Shown: one piece after another, positions 48,601-56,429 of the stretch
Position numbering within the stretch: the first letter of the stretch is position 1
Layout: the number at the start of each line of letters is the position of its first letter
Assembly: GCF_016863475.1 (NCBI RefSeq)
Contig: NZ_BOOY01000022.1
Coordinates: 62,001 to 126,000 of the forward strand
Length of the DNA: 64,000 nt
Source: Spirilliplanes yamanashiensis
GTDB taxonomy: Bacteria > Actinomycetota > Actinomycetes > Mycobacteriales > Micromonosporaceae
Direction: 5' to 3'
Notes under the pieces: generated by a model
The model's input: the letters and a program-made list of their open reading frames with translations, nothing else
Database searches by the model: none
Told to the model about the DNA's origin: nothing
Made by a program: the position numbers and the translations under genes

Positions 48601-48873
48601 GCGCACCGGCCGAACCTGTACCGCATCCCGTACGGCGGGCCGAACGAGCAGGCGATGCGGGCGATGGACGGCTGGGTGATCGAGCGGCCGCCGTTCCGAG
48701 GCAACGGTTTCGCGCCGTCCGACAGCGACGACGTGATCGCCGAGTTCAAGGTGGACAGCATCCGCCTGCCGCACGGCGCGCAGCTGTGGCGGATGGACGC
48801 GGACGGCCGCGAGACGATGGTGGCGATCCTCGACGCGGACGCGCCGCGCTGGCGCCGGATCGGTGAGCAGTGA
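45670..48873 (+). CDS. Large double-SseB-domain protein with repetitive linker (1067 aa)
   Basis: Probable type VII secretion-linked protein. Two SseB-like domains are visible: residues about 5-130 (MREALRSDDQESYFRILAD, AFTSAPALQACLAEH, WLAVNPGLPIEGYLP) and about 776-890 (DFLSTLLLATVLAPVREDG, VFTSPTRLGERYPGG, FAVNPGTPVGATLPG). They align closely in order and motif. Between them runs a 640-residue low-complexity Ala/Pro/Gly/Gln/Thr linker with tandem repeats (QGGQPG; AATAGG). A distinct C-terminal domain (about 917-1067) has DYLLDRGYDRVAGFVHRASE. The GTG at 45670 follows GGGAGGTG. No signal peptide, so the protein is cytosolic unless exported by ESX. Function unknown; scaffold or chaperone-like roles are inference. 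Confidence 0.75.
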   Translation: MAEWEPVTEAETAMREALRSDDQESYFRILADVELLLPVSTDAVAGRAPLGWGTWTTGGRTHVLAFTSAPALQACLAEHAGSARRVAYRDLAATWPNLEWWLAVNPGLPIEGYLPAWFVAQSARGDFRLPTRGPAAPAPAQSATAAVPAASTRPDVPPARPVPGGPLPAASSPAAPPGDSAFPAREPAPASPAGMTSSGLPRRPVTQPTGDPAPSSGGSIWATREAGATPWASGAGRTAADQPPPRVSTPWAPAAEIGAGPATPEAEPAADRGPWATPAAAPATSGATAAPDPAAARADAPVSAAPAGAGVPAAAPPPPAVPGTPAGDAPGFPPRVSAPPVAPPGGNDDAPAISPLPRRPVTPPSERPASMAEAARRQAALEQEGGDQAAAAGQTATAGPAQGAAGRSAVAQAFAGAGRNTPGQARPGEPGQAGPGRAGEGWAAESQAEGRPTGGQTALGNAAADQTAHGQSTTGQAAGLTATGQTAMGPGATGPTPASPAATGQTGQTGPGEGYGGQATHGHAAPMQAAPVQGGQPGQGGQPGQGGQPGQSGQPGQGGQFGQGGTGFGGRADQDSSGPASGHQGLAGSTAAGEGPAGLPRRQPGQTSGSVPSGAPQPGPGQGQPPAAARPPMIPVIPAPATRPTIPPPAPGSTAKSGGSTQTPGSTAMGSSTQPGGAATAGGAATAGGAATAGGAATAGGSATGGYPTPPHQAGPPQTPPHTPPPASPPAWNAPSGAYPRAAAEEPAWNAVSGTFGLPGGGGQAPDADFAASNAAEADLLDAAGRGSTDDFLSTLLLATVLAPVREDGRYRTEDIDGEPYLVVFTSPTRLGERYPGGTPTRGVQFAELIRDWPDPSWSFAVNPGTPVGATLPGPQVVALASWAAEQGLGGEPQPLPAAQVRRTPPAAVPMMQKTVPPDHVDYLLDRGYDRVAGFVHRASEVEHLRTPGALLAALGLVFPGSPYEADAKEAFVLRWQAHRPNLYRIPYGGPNEQAMRAMDGWVIERPPFRGNGFAPSDSDDVIAEFKVDSIRLPHGAQLWRMDADGRETMVAILDADAPRWRRIGEQ
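47266..47364 (+). repeat. 18-bp tandem repeat encoding QGGQPG units
   Basis: Five near-identical 18-base units plus a partial one inside the SseB-domain gene encode QGGQPG (variants QSGQPG, QGGQFG). Wobble positions differ between units, so it is an old array that keeps the peptide. Repeat number in frame multiples can change linker length. Confidence 0.8.
47701..47772 (+). repeat. 18-bp tandem repeat encoding AATAGG units
   Basis: Four units of GCAGCGACGGCCGGCGGC (18 bases) with at most two differences encode AATAGG-type peptide in the same linker. Units three and four are identical, which suggests recent slippage. Confidence 0.85.
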
Positions 48874-49235
48874 TGCGGGACGGTTTCGTGGCCCTGTGGC
48901 GGGGCCGGGAGTTCGACGCGAGCCCCGAGGGTGACGAGGTCCGCCTGTACGCCCAGGAGCCGCAGGACGGCTTCGAGGAGGTGCGCCCGGGCCGGTACGT
49001 GCGCGCGGTGCCCGCGGGCGACCTGGAGGCGTTCGCGTACGTGCGCACGACGTGCCAGTGGCGCGGCCAGCCGTTCGTGGTGCTGGCGCAGCACGACTCG
49101 TGGCTGCGGGTGGAGTACACGGGCGGCCGGGCGCCGGTGGCGAAGGCGCTGGGCCTGGAGGAGTTCGACTTCGGGGTGTATCAGGGCTGGGCGCCGGTGG
49201 CCGAGGTCACCGACCTGCACGAGCACAAGGTCTAG
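48873..49235 (+). CDS. Hypothetical protein coupled to the SseB-domain gene (120 aa)
   Basis: I do not recognise a family. The start ATG overlaps the SseB stop by one base (TGATG), so translation is coupled; a GTG one codon earlier is an alternative. The protein is beta-rich by appearance: FVALWRGREFDASPEGDE, EVRPGRYVRAVPAGDLEAF, then WRGQPFVVLAQHDSWLRVEY and a charged end. No signal peptide or membrane span. Coupling suggests it works with the SseB-domain protein, possibly as a partner or immunity-like factor; this is inference. Its last four bases overlap the convergent hydrolase gene. Confidence 0.65.
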   Translation: MRDGFVALWRGREFDASPEGDEVRLYAQEPQDGFEEVRPGRYVRAVPAGDLEAFAYVRTTCQWRGQPFVVLAQHDSWLRVEYTGGRAPVAKALGLEEFDFGVYQGWAPVAEVTDLHEHKV

Positions 49236-50152
49236 CTCTTCAGCCAGCGCAGGATCTCCCCGGTGACGAACTCGGGGCGTTCGAGGTGCACGAAGTGGCC
49301 GGCGCCCTCGACGGCCCGCCACTCGTACGGGGCGATGACGTAGCGGCCGGAGCCCTGCGCGGTGCGGGGTAGCACTGCGGTGTCGACGCTGCCGTGCAGT
49401 TGCAGGGTGGGCGTGACGAGCGGCTGCTGCATGAGCTTGACGAACCGGTACCCGTGCAGCCGCAGCGCGGACCGGAACGCCCACCGGTACGACTCCAGGG
49501 CGCAGAACGCGGCCTGCGGGATCTGCATGGCTTCGCGGCAGCGCGCCTCGTAGTCCTCGAACTCGCTGGTGAGCGCCCAGCCGGGCCCGGCCCAGCGGCG
49601 CAGCAGCTGGCCGACGGCGGCCGCGTTGTCCCGGGTGAGCTGGTGCTCGTACCGGGGCACCTGGAAGCGCAGGGTGCCGGCGGCGGCGGCGACCTGGCCG
49701 CGCGGGTCGGCGAACAGGGCGGCGCGCAGCCGCAGCGGGTGGGCGGCGCCGAGCACGACGAGCCGGCGGACCATCTTGGGGTGGAAGGCGGCGGCGGTCC
49801 AGCCGATCATGCCGCCGGCGCCGGTGCCGACGATCATGGCGGAGCGTTCGCCGAGGGCGCGGGTGAGGCCGGTGACGTCGGCGGCGAGGGTGTAGCCGTC
49901 GTAGCCGCGGGGCGGTTTGTCGCTGGCGCCGTAGCCGCGCAGGTCGACGGCGACGGCGCGGAAGCCGGCGTCCGCGACGCGGGGCAGGATGTCGTGCCAC
50001 GCCCACCAGAACTCGGGGAAGCCGTGCAGGAACAGCACCAGGGGGCCGGTGCCGGTCTCGACGACGTGGAACCGGCTGCCGTTGGCGTTGACGAACCGGT
50101 GGGTCCACGGACCCTCCACCAGCACGCGCGCCTCGTCCACCTGGCCACTCAT
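49232..50152 (-). CDS. Alpha/beta hydrolase fold protein lacking the nucleophile
   Basis: 306 aa with the epoxide-hydrolase-like layout: HGFPEFWWAWHDILP (oxyanion), DLRGYGASDKP, then the elbow region and cap. At the nucleophile elbow, where GHDWGG or GxSxG is expected, the sequence is VGTGAGGMIGW, so the catalytic Asp or Ser is a glycine. The acid Asp (LHGSVDTAVLP) and the His (GAGHFVHLERP) remain. It may be non-catalytic, bind a ligand, or use another mechanism. Start ATG at 50152 (MSGQVDEARV). Single gene, converging with the SseB-linked gene. Confidence 0.8.
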   Translation of the reverse strand: MSGQVDEARVLVEGPWTHRFVNANGSRFHVVETGTGPLVLFLHGFPEFWWAWHDILPRVADAGFRAVAVDLRGYGASDKPPRGYDGYTLAADVTGLTRALGERSAMIVGTGAGGMIGWTAAAFHPKMVRRLVVLGAAHPLRLRAALFADPRGQVAAAAGTLRFQVPRYEHQLTRDNAAAVGQLLRRWAGPGWALTSEFEDYEARCREAMQIPQAAFCALESYRWAFRSALRLHGYRFVKLMQQPLVTPTLQLHGSVDTAVLPRTAQGSGRYVIAPYEWRAVEGAGHFVHLERPEFVTGEILRWLKS

Positions 50153-50188
50153 GCCGGACAGCCTAGGCCCCTGGCGCCCGCGTCGGCC

Positions 50189-50626
50189 TCAGCCCACCGG
50201 CTCCACTGCCCGCAGGGCCATCGGGGTGCCCTCGCCGCACGCGATCCGGTGGCTGGGTGACATCACCTGGATGCGCACGGTGGCGCCCTGGCGCAGGGTG
50301 AGGCCGTCGGGGGAGTGCAGGGCGAGGGTCTCGCCGGCCTCGGTGAGGAAGCCGTAGCAGGGGCCGTCGCCGCCGCGGGTGACGGTGCCGACGACCCAGC
50401 CGGGCCGCTTCTGCAGGTCGGTGAAGCCGATGGGCGGCGCCGACGCCGGCTCCCCGGCGGGCGAGGCGGCGGGGGATGGCACCCCGGCAGAGGGCACCCC
50501 GGCGGACGGCGCCCCGGCGGAGGGGGCCGGCGTCGGGGACGTGGGTGCCGGAGCGGCGCAGCCGGCTACGGCCAGCACGGTCAGGACACCGGAACACGCG
50601 AGAAGGCGCACATCGATGGGACGCAC
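50189..50626 (-). CDS. Small lipoprotein, second copy (145 aa)
   Basis: Predicted lipoprotein: a signal with the lipobox LAVAGC (Cys at about 23), then a Pro/Ser/Ala linker and a small globular domain of about 75 residues. The domain core GTVTRGGDGPCYGF and the ending ACGEGTPMALRAVE are shared with the other lipoprotein at 53215-53646; the two conserved cysteines likely form a disulfide. The fold looks like a small beta barrel (OB-like), but no family is recognised. It follows the M6 protease gene at 50705 with a hairpin between, repeating the arrangement of the upstream module. Function unknown; a role tied to the protease is inference. Confidence 0.7.
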   Translation of the reverse strand: MRPIDVRLLACSGVLTVLAVAGCAAPAPTSPTPAPSAGAPSAGVPSAGVPSPAASPAGEPASAPPIGFTDLQKRPGWVVGTVTRGGDGPCYGFLTEAGETLALHSPDGLTLRQGATVRIQVMSPSHRIACGEGTPMALRAVEPVG

Positions 50627-50653
50627 CGGGGCCCCCTCCGGTTCCGAAGACGA

Positions 50654-50686
50654 CGGCGCCCGAGGCCACGATGGCCCCGGGCGCCG
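50654..50686 (-). terminator. Hairpin between M6 protease B and its lipoprotein gene
   Basis: Stem GGCGCCCGAGGCC / GGCCCCGGGCGCC with one mismatch plus a flanking C-G pair and a 5-base loop, 19 bases beyond the protease stop. A closely similar hairpin follows protease A. Confidence 0.65.
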
Positions 50687-50704
50687 CCGGTCACGCGGTG
50701 CGGA

Positions 50705-53113
50705 TCAGGAGATCCGGATGCGCATGGTGTCGCCGTCGGCGCTGAGGACGCGGATCTTCACGCCCACGGCGGGGAGCTTGACCCCGTACAGCGGGCCGTC
50801 CTCGTAGAAGAACTGCTTCGTGTCGTCGAACAGCGGCTGCGCGGCCTGGCCCCGGACGTACGAGGGCTGGCCGTTGACGTGCAGCGTGAACGAGTCGGAC
50901 TTCTCCAGGGAGAACGGCGCGTCGTACACCTGCACCTGGCCGCCCCAGCGGGTGCCCGCCAGGTTGTACAGCGGCCGCGCGTTGGCGTCGATGATGAGGT
51001 TGCGCCCCTGGCCGGGGTGCTCGCTCGTGTTGTTGTCCGTCCAGTAGGTGTTGTTGTAGGAGATCAGCAGACCGTCCTGGTACGGGTAGTGGTCCACCCA
51101 CCGCGGCTTCGCGGCGCCGTACCCGAAGACGTACGGGCCGGTCCGCAGGTAGCGGTCGTACGACTGGTAGGTGCGGTAGCCGGCGATGTATCGGTGCGCG
51201 TACTGGGCGGTGCGCGAGGCGCCGACCTGCGTGAACCCGTTCAGCGTGAACGTGCTCGCGCCCTCGGCCCCGTCGGTGAACAGGGTCTGGCCGTCGGCCG
51301 TCACCGCGATGTCGTCGGCGAAGAAGCCGCCCGAGGTGACCGCGCCGTCGGTGCGGTAGAGGAACCGCAGGTGCACCGGCGCGCCGGCGTACGCGTTCAG
51401 CGGCACGTTCAGGTCGACCCACGCGCCGGCGGTGTCGCCGGTCAGCGCCGGGGCGCCGCTGCCGTCACGCGGGAACGGCTGGCCGTTGACCGTGCCGTCC
51501 AGAGTGGTCCACGGCGCCTGGCCGTTCGCCGACGCCTGCACGTACAGGTAGTCGTAGTCGGCCTCGATGTTGTAGCGGACCTTGGCGGTCAGCGCCGCCG
51601 CGGCCTTGCCGGTGAGGTCGACCTGCCGGGTCATGCTGCTGCGCAGGTCGTTGGCGTTGCCGGACCAGTACTGCCGGGTGCCGGCGAACGGCGCCCCGAG
51701 CTGGTCGGTGATCGTCTGCGCGGGCAGCACGACCACCACGGCCTGGGCGTCGTCCGACGTGTACTCCTGTGGCCCGAGGCGCAGCGTGCGCTGCTGCCCG
51801 GCCACGACGATCTCGTAGTCGAGCCAGCCGAGCTGCATCTTGTTCCAGGCGCCGAGGTCGCCGGGGCGGGTGCCGATGGGCTCGCCCGCGCCGCTGAGCC
51901 GGCTCTGCGCCATCAGCGTCCAGTGGCCGTTGTTGACGCTGCCGGCGCCCGCGGTGTCGTAGTCGTCCGGCAGGCCCAGGTCGTGGCCGTACTCGTGGGC
52001 GAAGACGCTCAGGCCGCCGTTCTCCGGCTGCATGGTGTAGTCGCCGATCCAGAACCCGGTGTTGCCGACCTGCGCGCCGCCGAGCAGGTTGCCCGACGGG
52101 CCGGTGTTGCCCTCGTCCGTCTGGAACACGAAGGAGCGGTGCGCCCAGATGGCGTCCTCACCCTGATACGGGTCGCCGTCGGACTCGTCGCCGCCGGCGT
52201 GGACGATCTGGAAGTGGTCGAGGTAGCCGTCGGCCTCGTTGAAGTTGCCGTCGCCGTCGAAGTCGTACCGGTCCTGCACGTCGAACGTGGCCAGCTCGGC
52301 CTTGATCTGCGCGTCCGTGCGGCCGGCGGCCTTCTGGTCGGCGACCCACTGGTTCGCGGCGTCCTGCACCAGGAACTGGACGTTGTTGCAGACGTTGTCG
52401 GCGCACACGGCCGGGTCGTCGCCGTTGGCGTCGGCCGGGTTGTCGCCGGAGCGGCCGTACCGGGCCTCGTTGTAGCGGACCTTCACCCAGTCGGTGACCG
52501 TGCCGTCGACGCTGTAGCGGCCCGACGACTGCGACTCGTAGTACGTCTTCAGCGACTCGACGTTCTCGCCCTCGCCGAAGTACATGCGCTGGAAGTGGTC
52601 CCGGTTGTAGTCCGGCTGCCAGATGGTGGCGTTGTCCACCGCGCGGTTCGGCTCGGGGATCTGGTTGTGCAGCGGCCCGTCGAACCGGGCCGGACCCGCC
52701 TTGCTCGGCAGGGTGTCCTTGTCGGGGTAGTCCGGGTGCCGCTCGTCGCCGAACTCCGCGAGGATGACGAAGATCCGGTCGGTGGCCTCCCGGCCCAGCT
52801 CGACGTACTGGCTCTTGCCGGCGGTCGCGACCCGCGCCCCGGTCTGCCCGGCGCCGAACGTCGTGCCGACCTTGACGACGTTGCTCTTGCCGCGCTTCTC
52901 GACCTTCGCCTTGCCGGCGAGCACGTCGTCGACGGCCTGCTCGCGCAGCTCCCGCCGCTTCTCCTCCAGCGGGTGGACGAGATCGTCGAGGGGTGCCGCT
53001 GCCTTGCCGGCCGCGGGTGGTTCCGCCGGGGGCGCCGCCTGGGCCGCTGCCGGGACCGAGATCCCGGCGCAGACCAGAGACGCGCCCAGCAGTCCCACGA
53101 CTGTTCTGCGCAC
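50705..53113 (-). CDS. Secreted M6 metalloprotease (InhA-like), copy B
   Basis: Immune-inhibitor-A-type zinc protease (802 aa). A signal peptide with LLGASLVCAGISVPAAAQA is followed by a prosegment to about 110. The catalytic domain holds the zinc motif HEYGHDLGLPDDYD at about 376-389 (HExxHxxGxxD, complete). A MAM/VEG-type beta-rich C-terminal region (from about 520; SGGFFADDIAVTADG) follows. GTG start preceded by AACGGAGGTAACCA. The same gene-plus-lipoprotein module occurs again directly upstream at 53215-56152, so this is a tandem duplication. InhA proteins cleave host or environmental proteins; physiological target here is unknown. Confidence 0.92.
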   Translation of the reverse strand: MRRTVVGLLGASLVCAGISVPAAAQAAPPAEPPAAGKAAAPLDDLVHPLEEKRRELREQAVDDVLAGKAKVEKRGKSNVVKVGTTFGAGQTGARVATAGKSQYVELGREATDRIFVILAEFGDERHPDYPDKDTLPSKAGPARFDGPLHNQIPEPNRAVDNATIWQPDYNRDHFQRMYFGEGENVESLKTYYESQSSGRYSVDGTVTDWVKVRYNEARYGRSGDNPADANGDDPAVCADNVCNNVQFLVQDAANQWVADQKAAGRTDAQIKAELATFDVQDRYDFDGDGNFNEADGYLDHFQIVHAGGDESDGDPYQGEDAIWAHRSFVFQTDEGNTGPSGNLLGGAQVGNTGFWIGDYTMQPENGGLSVFAHEYGHDLGLPDDYDTAGAGSVNNGHWTLMAQSRLSGAGEPIGTRPGDLGAWNKMQLGWLDYEIVVAGQQRTLRLGPQEYTSDDAQAVVVVLPAQTITDQLGAPFAGTRQYWSGNANDLRSSMTRQVDLTGKAAAALTAKVRYNIEADYDYLYVQASANGQAPWTTLDGTVNGQPFPRDGSGAPALTGDTAGAWVDLNVPLNAYAGAPVHLRFLYRTDGAVTSGGFFADDIAVTADGQTLFTDGAEGASTFTLNGFTQVGASRTAQYAHRYIAGYRTYQSYDRYLRTGPYVFGYGAAKPRWVDHYPYQDGLLISYNNTYWTDNNTSEHPGQGRNLIIDANARPLYNLAGTRWGGQVQVYDAPFSLEKSDSFTLHVNGQPSYVRGQAAQPLFDDTKQFFYEDGPLYGVKLPAVGVKIRVLSADGDTMRIRIS

Positions 53114-53214
53114 TGGTTACCTCCGTTGGCGGATGGAGAGGGGTCCACAGTCAACGTAGGCATCAGATCGACGCAGAGGAACATCTCAGGAAGGTCAGAT
53201 TGCCGGCATGCAGG

Positions 53215-53646
53215 TCAGGGCAGTACGTCGATCTCGGACGCCTCGACCGGCGTGCCCTCGCCGCAGCTGATCCGCAGCGTCGCCGGGGTCACCTGGGCCC
53301 GCACCCGGGCGCCCTCGGCCAGCTCCACACCGGCGTCGGAGTAGACGGCGAACTGCACGCCGTCCCAGTCGGTGATGCCGTAGCAGGGGCCCGACCCGCC
53401 GCGGGTGACCGTGCCGTTGATCCAGCCGGCCGTGCGCACGATGTCCGTCGGCGTCTTCGGGATGCCGCTCGGGATGGACCCCGGCGGCAGCGGGTCGGCG
53501 GACGCGGGCGGCGGCGGCCCGGTCGGCACACCGGACGGCGTCGGAGCCGGCGCGCCGCTGTCCGAGGAGGTCGTCCCCGCACAGCCGCCCAGCAGGGCCG
53601 CGCCGGCGATCAGCAGCGCCGCGGCCGTCGTACGCGATGAAGTCAT
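53215..53646 (-). CDS. Small lipoprotein, first copy (143 aa)
   Basis: Lipoprotein paralogue of the one at 50189-50626. The lipobox is LLGGC (Cys about 22) after MTSSRTTAAALLIAG, then a Pro/Gly/Ser linker and the conserved domain (INGTVTRGGSGPCYGIT ... ISCGEGTPVEASEID). Two cysteines are shared with the paralogue. The ATG at 53646 has GGGTGGGA upstream. It lies between the two M6 protease genes, on the same strand. Confidence 0.7.
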   Translation of the reverse strand: MTSSRTTAAALLIAGAALLGGCAGTTSSDSGAPAPTPSGVPTGPPPPASADPLPPGSIPSGIPKTPTDIVRTAGWINGTVTRGGSGPCYGITDWDGVQFAVYSDAGVELAEGARVRAQVTPATLRISCGEGTPVEASEIDVLP

Positions 53647-53701
53647 GTGTCCCACCCGGTCTTGGACGGTGCGGAGCGCCCGGCGGTTCCGCCGGACGCG
53701 A

Positions 53702-53734
53702 CGGCGCCCGGGGAGATCGACTCCCCGGGCGCCG
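53702..53734 (-). terminator. Hairpin between M6 protease A and its lipoprotein gene
   Basis: Perfect 14-bp stem (53702-53715 with 53721-53734, core GGCGCCCGGGGAG) and a 5-base loop, 18 bases beyond the protease stop. The sequence is nearly the same as the hairpin after protease B. Confidence 0.7.
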
Positions 53735-53752
53735 CTGCGGTGGTACGTCAGG

Positions 53753-56152
53753 TCAGCTGACCCGCACCTTCAGCGAGGTGCCGTTCTGCTTCAGGACCTC
53801 GATCTTCACGCCGACGGCCGGCAGCTTCACGCCCCAGACGGCCTCCGGGTAGAAGAACTGCTTGGTGTCGTCGAACACCGGCTGCGCGGCCTGACCCCGG
53901 ATGTACGAGGGCTTGCCGTTGATGTGCAGGGTGAACGAGTCCGCCTTCTGCAGGCTGAACGGCGCGTCGTACATCGAGATGCGCGAACGCCACAGCTGGC
54001 CCTCGATGTTGTACAGCGGACGCGGCCGCGAGTCGATGATCAGGTTGCGACCCTCGCCCGGGTGGACGTTGATGTTGTTGTCCGGCACCGAGGTGTCGTT
54101 GTACGAGATCAGCAGACCCTGCTGGTACGAGAAGTGCTCGACCCAGTCCGGGCGGGTTGCGGCCCAGCCGAAGTTGTACGGGCCGGTCTTCAGGTACTTG
54201 TCGTACGACACGAACGAGCGGTTGCCCGCGATGTAGAAGTGGTCGTACGCCCGCGTGATCGTGGCGCCCTGGACGGTGAAGCCCGCGAGGGTCCAGGTCG
54301 TGGCGGTCTCGGCGCCGTCGGTCAGCACGGTCGCGCCGTCCTTGGTGACGGTGATGTCGTCGCCGAAGAAGCCGCCGTCGTTGCGGCCGCCGTCGCTGCG
54401 GTAGTGGAAGCGCACGAGCGGCTTCTGGCCGGCGTACGCGGTCAGCGGGACGGCGATGTCGACCCACTTGCCGGCGCTGGTGCCGCTGATCGCGGGCGAC
54501 TTGCTGCCGTCCTCGCCGAAGGGCTGGCCGGCGACGGTGCCGTTCAGCTTCGTCCAGGTCTTGCCCGCGTCGGTGGACGCCTCGACGTACAGGAAGTCGT
54601 ACTTCGGCTCGATGGCGTAGCGGCCCTTGAGCGACAGCTGGGCGGCGGTGGCGCCGGTCAGGTCGAACTCGCGGGTCATCGACGTGTCGAGGTTGTTGGC
54701 GTTGCCGGAGAAGTACTGCTTGGTGCCGGCGAACGGCGCGCCCAGCGGCCGCTCGACGTTCTTGTCCGGCAGCACCACGACCAGGCCCTGGGCCTTGGCG
54801 GTGTTGTACTCCTGCGGGCCCATGTCCAGGGTCCGCTTCTGGCCGGCCACCACGATCTCGTAGTCGAGCCAGCCGAGCTGCAGCTTCTGCCAGGCGCCGA
54901 GGTCACCGGGGCGGGTGCCGAGGGGCTCGCCCGCGCCGCTGAGCCGGCTCTGCGCCATCAGCGTCCAGTACTCGGGGTTGGCGTTGGGGCCGGCGCCCGA
55001 GGTGTCGTAGTCGTCCGGCAGGCCCAGGTCGTGGCCGTACTCGTGGGCGAAGACGCTCAGGCCGCCGTTCTCCGGCTGCACCGTGTAGTCGCCGATCCAG
55101 ATGCCGGTGTTGCCGATCTGGGTGCCGCCGGCCAGGTTGCCCGCGGGGCCGGTGCGGCCGGCGTCGGTGTAGTACGCGTACCAGCGGTGCGCCCAGATGG
55201 CGTCCTCGCCGTACGTCGGGTCGCCGTCGGACTGGTCGCCACCCGCGTGCACGATCTGGAAGTGGTCGATGTAGCCGTCGGACTCGTTGAAGTTGCCGTC
55301 GCCGTCGAAGTCGTTGCGGTCCCACTGGTCGAAGGACTGCATGTCGGCCTTGATCTCGGCGTCGCTGCGCCCGGCGGCCTTCTGCTCCTCGACCCACTTG
55401 GTCGCGGCGTCGGTGACCAGCGCCCACATGTTCGCGTCGCTGAGGGTCTCCTCGGTGCACTCCGCGGTGCCCGGGCAGTCGCGGCCGTAGCGCGCCTGGT
55501 TGTACTTGACCTTGACCCAGTCGGTGACCTTGCCCTCGACGCTGTAGCGCCCGGAGGACTGGGTCTCGTAGTAGGTCTTCAGGGACTCGACGCCGGCGCC
55601 CTCACCGAAGTAGAGCTGCTGGTAGTGGGCCTGGTTGTAGTCGGGCTGCCACACCGTGGTGTTGTCCTTGGTGCGGTCCGGCTGCGGGATCGCGTTGTGC
55701 ACGGGACCGTCGTACTGCGTCGGGCCGGGCGTGGCTGGGTCGACGTCGACGCCGTCCGGGTACTCCGGGTGCGCCTCGTCGCCGAACTCGGCGAGGATGA
55801 CGAAGATCCGGTCGGTCTGCTCGCGGGCGAGCTCGACGTACTGGTCCTTGCCCTTCGCGGCGACGCGGCGGCTGGTGAGGCCCTCGCCCTGCGTGGCGCC
55901 GACCTTGGCGACCATGCTGCCGTTGCGCTCCTGCGCCTTGATCTCGCCCTTCAGGACGCCGTTGATGGCCTCCTGCCGCAGCGCGCGGCGCTTGTCCTCG
56001 AACGGGTTCGGCAGCTCGTCCGAGTGCCTCTCCCCGACAGGGGCGGCTGCCGGCGGCTCGACCGGCGGTGCGGCCTGCGCGACGGTCGGGAGCATGATCC
56101 CGACGGTCGACACCATGGCCGCGCCCAGCAGTCCCACGACTACCTTGCGCAC
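53753..56152 (-). CDS. Secreted M6 metalloprotease (InhA-like), copy A
   Basis: Paralogue of copy B, 799 aa. Signal peptide 1-28 (MRKVVVGLLGAAMV...), prosegment, and catalytic domain with HEYGHDLGLPDDYD at about 369-382. The same C-terminal beta region follows (GGFFGDDITVTKDG, KWVDIAVPLTAYAG). GTG start with AACGGAGGTAATTA upstream, matching copy B's leader almost base for base. The two proteins are very similar along their whole length apart from the prosegment and a 3- to 10-residue insert (CPGTAECTEE) in copy A. It begins the four-gene tandem run. Confidence 0.92.
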   Translation of the reverse strand: MRKVVVGLLGAAMVSTVGIMLPTVAQAAPPVEPPAAAPVGERHSDELPNPFEDKRRALRQEAINGVLKGEIKAQERNGSMVAKVGATQGEGLTSRRVAAKGKDQYVELAREQTDRIFVILAEFGDEAHPEYPDGVDVDPATPGPTQYDGPVHNAIPQPDRTKDNTTVWQPDYNQAHYQQLYFGEGAGVESLKTYYETQSSGRYSVEGKVTDWVKVKYNQARYGRDCPGTAECTEETLSDANMWALVTDAATKWVEEQKAAGRSDAEIKADMQSFDQWDRNDFDGDGNFNESDGYIDHFQIVHAGGDQSDGDPTYGEDAIWAHRWYAYYTDAGRTGPAGNLAGGTQIGNTGIWIGDYTVQPENGGLSVFAHEYGHDLGLPDDYDTSGAGPNANPEYWTLMAQSRLSGAGEPLGTRPGDLGAWQKLQLGWLDYEIVVAGQKRTLDMGPQEYNTAKAQGLVVVLPDKNVERPLGAPFAGTKQYFSGNANNLDTSMTREFDLTGATAAQLSLKGRYAIEPKYDFLYVEASTDAGKTWTKLNGTVAGQPFGEDGSKSPAISGTSAGKWVDIAVPLTAYAGQKPLVRFHYRSDGGRNDGGFFGDDITVTKDGATVLTDGAETATTWTLAGFTVQGATITRAYDHFYIAGNRSFVSYDKYLKTGPYNFGWAATRPDWVEHFSYQQGLLISYNDTSVPDNNINVHPGEGRNLIIDSRPRPLYNIEGQLWRSRISMYDAPFSLQKADSFTLHINGKPSYIRGQAAQPVFDDTKQFFYPEAVWGVKLPAVGVKIEVLKQNGTSLKVRVS

Positions 56153-56371
56153 TAATTACCTCCGTTGACGGGTGCCGAGCCGCACGGTGGGGCGACGTCG
56201 ACCGGGGTGAATCCCGATGGGGGATCACCGGCAAACGTAAGCACGTCGATCGCCTGTCGGGAACACGGTTGGCCGAACTGATTTCTGACGGTGACGCGTT
56301 ATGGCTTTTCCATCACACGAAAAACGACGGTGAGGCAGGAAGGGGACGAAACACCTCTCCCACGCGAAACA

Positions 56372-56402
56372 GCGGGCCCACCCTGTCACAGGGTGGGCCC
56401 GC
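56372..56402 (-). terminator. Terminator downstream of acs
   Basis: Perfect stem of 15 bases per arm (56372-56386 GCGGGCCCACCCTGT with 56388-56402) around a single base, so the real loop is a few bases larger. It lies 28 bases beyond the acs stop. Confidence 0.8.
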
Positions 56403-56429
56403 CGCGCTGTCCCGGGGGATCGACCGTCG

